Assembly: GCA_002753565.1 (NCBI GenBank)
Contig: PEAM01000015.1
Coordinates: 1-64,000 of the forward strand
Source of the DNA: Magnetococcales bacterium
GTDB taxonomy: Bacteria; Pseudomonadota; Magnetococcia; Magnetococcales; JADFYX01
Reading direction: 5' to 3'
DNA: 64,000 nt
Shown here: one piece after another, positions 62,534 to 64,000 of the stretch
Numbering within the stretch: position 1 is the stretch's first letter
Layout: every line of letters starts with the position of its first letter
Made by a program: the position numbers and the translations under genes
The notes under the pieces: model-generated
Told to the model about the DNA's origin: nothing
What the model saw: the letters and a program-made list of their open reading frames with translations, nothing else
Database searches by the model: none

Positions 62534-62584
62534 CAGATAGGGTTCCTGGTTTGAAATTCCTGGTGACTTGATTTATTTCGGTAC

Positions 62585-62595
62585 GCTATGATAGC
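62585..62595. promoter_or_regulatory. Short perfect inverted repeat in a divergent promoter region
   Basis: GCTAT-G-ATAGC lies 52 bases upstream of the minus-strand GT4 gene and 181 bases before the chain-length gene. The TATGAT within it could be a -10 element, but no matching -35 at 16-18 bases was found. Operator role is a guess. Confidence 0.25.
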
Positions 62596-62775
62596 ATAAG
62601 ATGATAAAAAATCTGTAAAAATGGGGTGATGTTTCATCCTGCTTTACCTCTGTGCGATCCTTTGATTTCGCGGCAAAAATGAGCCACAAAACAGCAGTGA
62701 ATATACCGCTGTTTCTATCTCAAACTCAACTGTTAACCATCTTGAATACTGTACTCGCTGGCTTAGGATCATTTA

Positions 62776-64000
62776 ATGGAACGATCTGTTACGGAAAAAT
62801 CTTCAAACCTTGCTGTTAATACTGGCAACGCCGTCACGATTCCTCAACTGGATGTCAAAAAGACACCGATGGAGTATTTGCGGGTTGTTCGTGAGCGGAT
62901 GTGGAGCATTTTTTTTCTGACTATTTCTGTTGGTATTATTACCGTTATATTGGTCTCTTCCATGCAGCCGGTCTATCGGGCTGCCGCCATTCTCCAAATT
63001 GAGCCAAAAACCAAGCAGCTCTCCTCTATCGACGATATCTATGGAAACAATACGTTTTCCCGAGAATATTTTAAAACACAGCTGACCATTCTCCAGTCCC
63101 GCTCTCTGCTCCATCAGGTTGCCCTGTTTTTGGGGATGGATAAGGGGGTTGTTGTCTCTGCACCCGCAGAAAAAAAGAGCACACGATTCGACTGGAAACA
63201 GTATCTGCCGGACCAAATTGCCGACCTGTTGCTCCTCTTTTTTCAACTGAACGTTGTGGCCCCGGAACCCAGCCTGGATATGAAGATGGAGGAGGTCCGT
63301 TTAAAGGGAATTCTGGTGCAAAAGATTGCCGGCAGTCTGGATGTCAAGCCGGTGCGTGGTTCGGGTCAGTTGGTTGAGATCAGTTATGAATCAACCGATC
63401 CGGAGGAGGCCGCCAATGTCCCCAATACCTTGGTCAAGGTCTTCATACGCAGCGGTTTCCAAACCCGCCAGAAAGTCACCTCCGATGCCTCGACCTGGTT
63501 TTCGAATCGTCTGGATGTTCTGCGGCAGAAACTGCGTGAATCTGAACAGAATCTGCGTAAGTTTCAGGAGCAGAACAATCTGCTCGATACCCAGAGTGGC
63601 GGCGGTCTTGTGGCCAAACGGTTTGAAGAGGTCTACTCCGATCTGCGGGTAGCGCGGGGTGAACAGAAGGCCTTGAAAACCCTCTATGACCAGATAACAA
63701 ATACTAAAAAACGCTCCCTGAACGAGTTGATCTCCATTCCAGAAATCTTGAGCGATTCTGTCGTAGGGGATCGGCGTCTTGTTTTAATTGAAAAAGAGCA
63801 GGAGGTGGTGGCCCTGGCCCAACGCTACGGTCCTAAACACCCCAAAATGATTGCGGCGATCTCTGCCCGGAATTCGGCCCGGTCCAGTCTGCGTAAGCAG
63901 GTGGACACCAAGATAAAATCGATCCAAAATCAATATAAGCAGATTAGCAATACGGTCTATTTTCTGGAACGCCAATACAACAAAACCAAGGGGGAGTTAC
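62776..64000 (+). CDS. Wzz/GNVR-type polysaccharide chain-length determinant, C-terminus cut by window edge
   Basis: About 408 residues visible, open to the right edge. A short cytoplasmic N-terminus (ending MEYLRVVRERMW at about residue 45) leads into a membrane helix (about 46-66), then a periplasmic Wzz domain with YRAAAILQIEP (about 72-82) and DIYGNN. A long coiled coil (about 220-400, with NRLDVLRQKLRESEQNL and the VVALAQRYGPKHPKMI motif) follows. The family sets chain length or exports capsule and exopolysaccharide; a C-terminal tyrosine autokinase domain could follow outside the window. The ATG at 62776 is the first Met of the frame. Confidence 0.88.
   Translation, partial: MERSVTEKSSNLAVNTGNAVTIPQLDVKKTPMEYLRVVRERMWSIFFLTISVGIITVILVSSMQPVYRAAAILQIEPKTKQLSSIDDIYGNNTFSREYFKTQLTILQSRSLLHQVALFLGMDKGVVVSAPAEKKSTRFDWKQYLPDQIADLLLLFFQLNVVAPEPSLDMKMEEVRLKGILVQKIAGSLDVKPVRGSGQLVEISYESTDPEEAANVPNTLVKVFIRSGFQTRQKVTSDASTWFSNRLDVLRQKLRESEQNLRKFQEQNNLLDTQSGGGLVAKRFEEVYSDLRVARGEQKALKTLYDQITNTKKRSLNELISIPEILSDSVVGDRRLVLIEKEQEVVALAQRYGPKHPKMIAAISARNSARSSLRKQVDTKIKSIQNQYKQISNTVYFLERQYNKTKGEL

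Overview
The window looks like chromosomal DNA of a motile Gram-negative proteobacterium: a flagellar rod, ring and export-chaperone operon with FlgM and CsrA, copper delivery to a respiratory oxidase, an exopolysaccharide locus resembling exosortase (XrtA/PEP-CTERM)-associated loci, and a giant RTX-type surface protein. Base composition looks moderate (low to mid 50s percent GC, by eye). A Magnetococcales-like or other deep alphaproteobacterial host fits the gene mix, but this is only an impression. No rRNA, tRNA, CRISPR array, transposase or integrase was seen.

Layout. (1) 1-2435, minus strand: a KAP-family P-loop NTPase cut by the left edge, behind a 375-residue helical-repeat protein of unknown function. 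(2) 2622-5298, minus: typA/bipA and mazG, overlapping by 11 bases. (3) 5528-11457, plus: flgF-flgG-flgA-flgH-flgI-flgJ(short)-flgM-flgN-csrA, preceded by a very good sigma-54 promoter. (4) 11651-20720: first part of a glycan locus (two NodB-type deacetylases, a carbamoyltransferase, an O-antigen-ligase-like protein, an asparagine-synthase-like enzyme without glutaminase cysteine, a CelD/FemAB-like acyltransferase) with a phage Mor-type regulator in it. (5) 20729-22018, minus: M18 aminopeptidase. (6) 22540-26221, plus: a TauE/SafE-type membrane protein, a sigma-54 activator without sensor domain, and then, behind an inverted-repeat enhancer candidate and a possible sigma-54 promoter, PCu(A)C and SCO copper chaperones and a small secreted protein. 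(7) 26352-33887, minus: signalling block with a metallo-beta-lactamase/cNMP/cNMP/hemerythrin fusion, a single-domain response regulator, a VOC protein, a response regulator with PP2C phosphatase, and a hybrid histidine kinase with periplasmic solute-binding sensor. (8) 34243-41886, plus: a 2547-residue FecR/cadherin-like/RTX protein with four tandem repeats of about 193 residues, two of them almost identical in DNA. (9) 42036-46676: SLC13 permease, gamma-glutamyltransferase, two small cysteine-rich proteins. (10) 46870-64000: second part of the glycan locus (NodB deacetylase, formyltransferase, secreted barrel-like protein, several glycosyltransferases, two more O-antigen-ligase-like proteins, PIG-L deacetylase, acyltransferases, methyltransferase, chain-length determinant cut by the right edge).

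How the parts fit. The two glycan segments together encode synthesis, decoration (deacetylation, carbamoylation, formylation, acylation, methylation) and polymerisation or ligation of a surface polysaccharide; no exosortase and no PEP-CTERM substrate is in the window. The flagellar block ends with the usual regulators FlgM and CsrA. The copper block reads as a self-contained regulatory unit in which the activator sits directly upstream of its likely target promoter. The signalling block combines candidate oxygen/redox sensing (hemerythrin, flavo-diiron-like hydrolase fold) with phosphorelay and phosphatase outputs.

Starts were chosen by Shine-Dalgarno spacing and family length; alternatives are noted. 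All functional calls come from motif reading by eye, without database searches.
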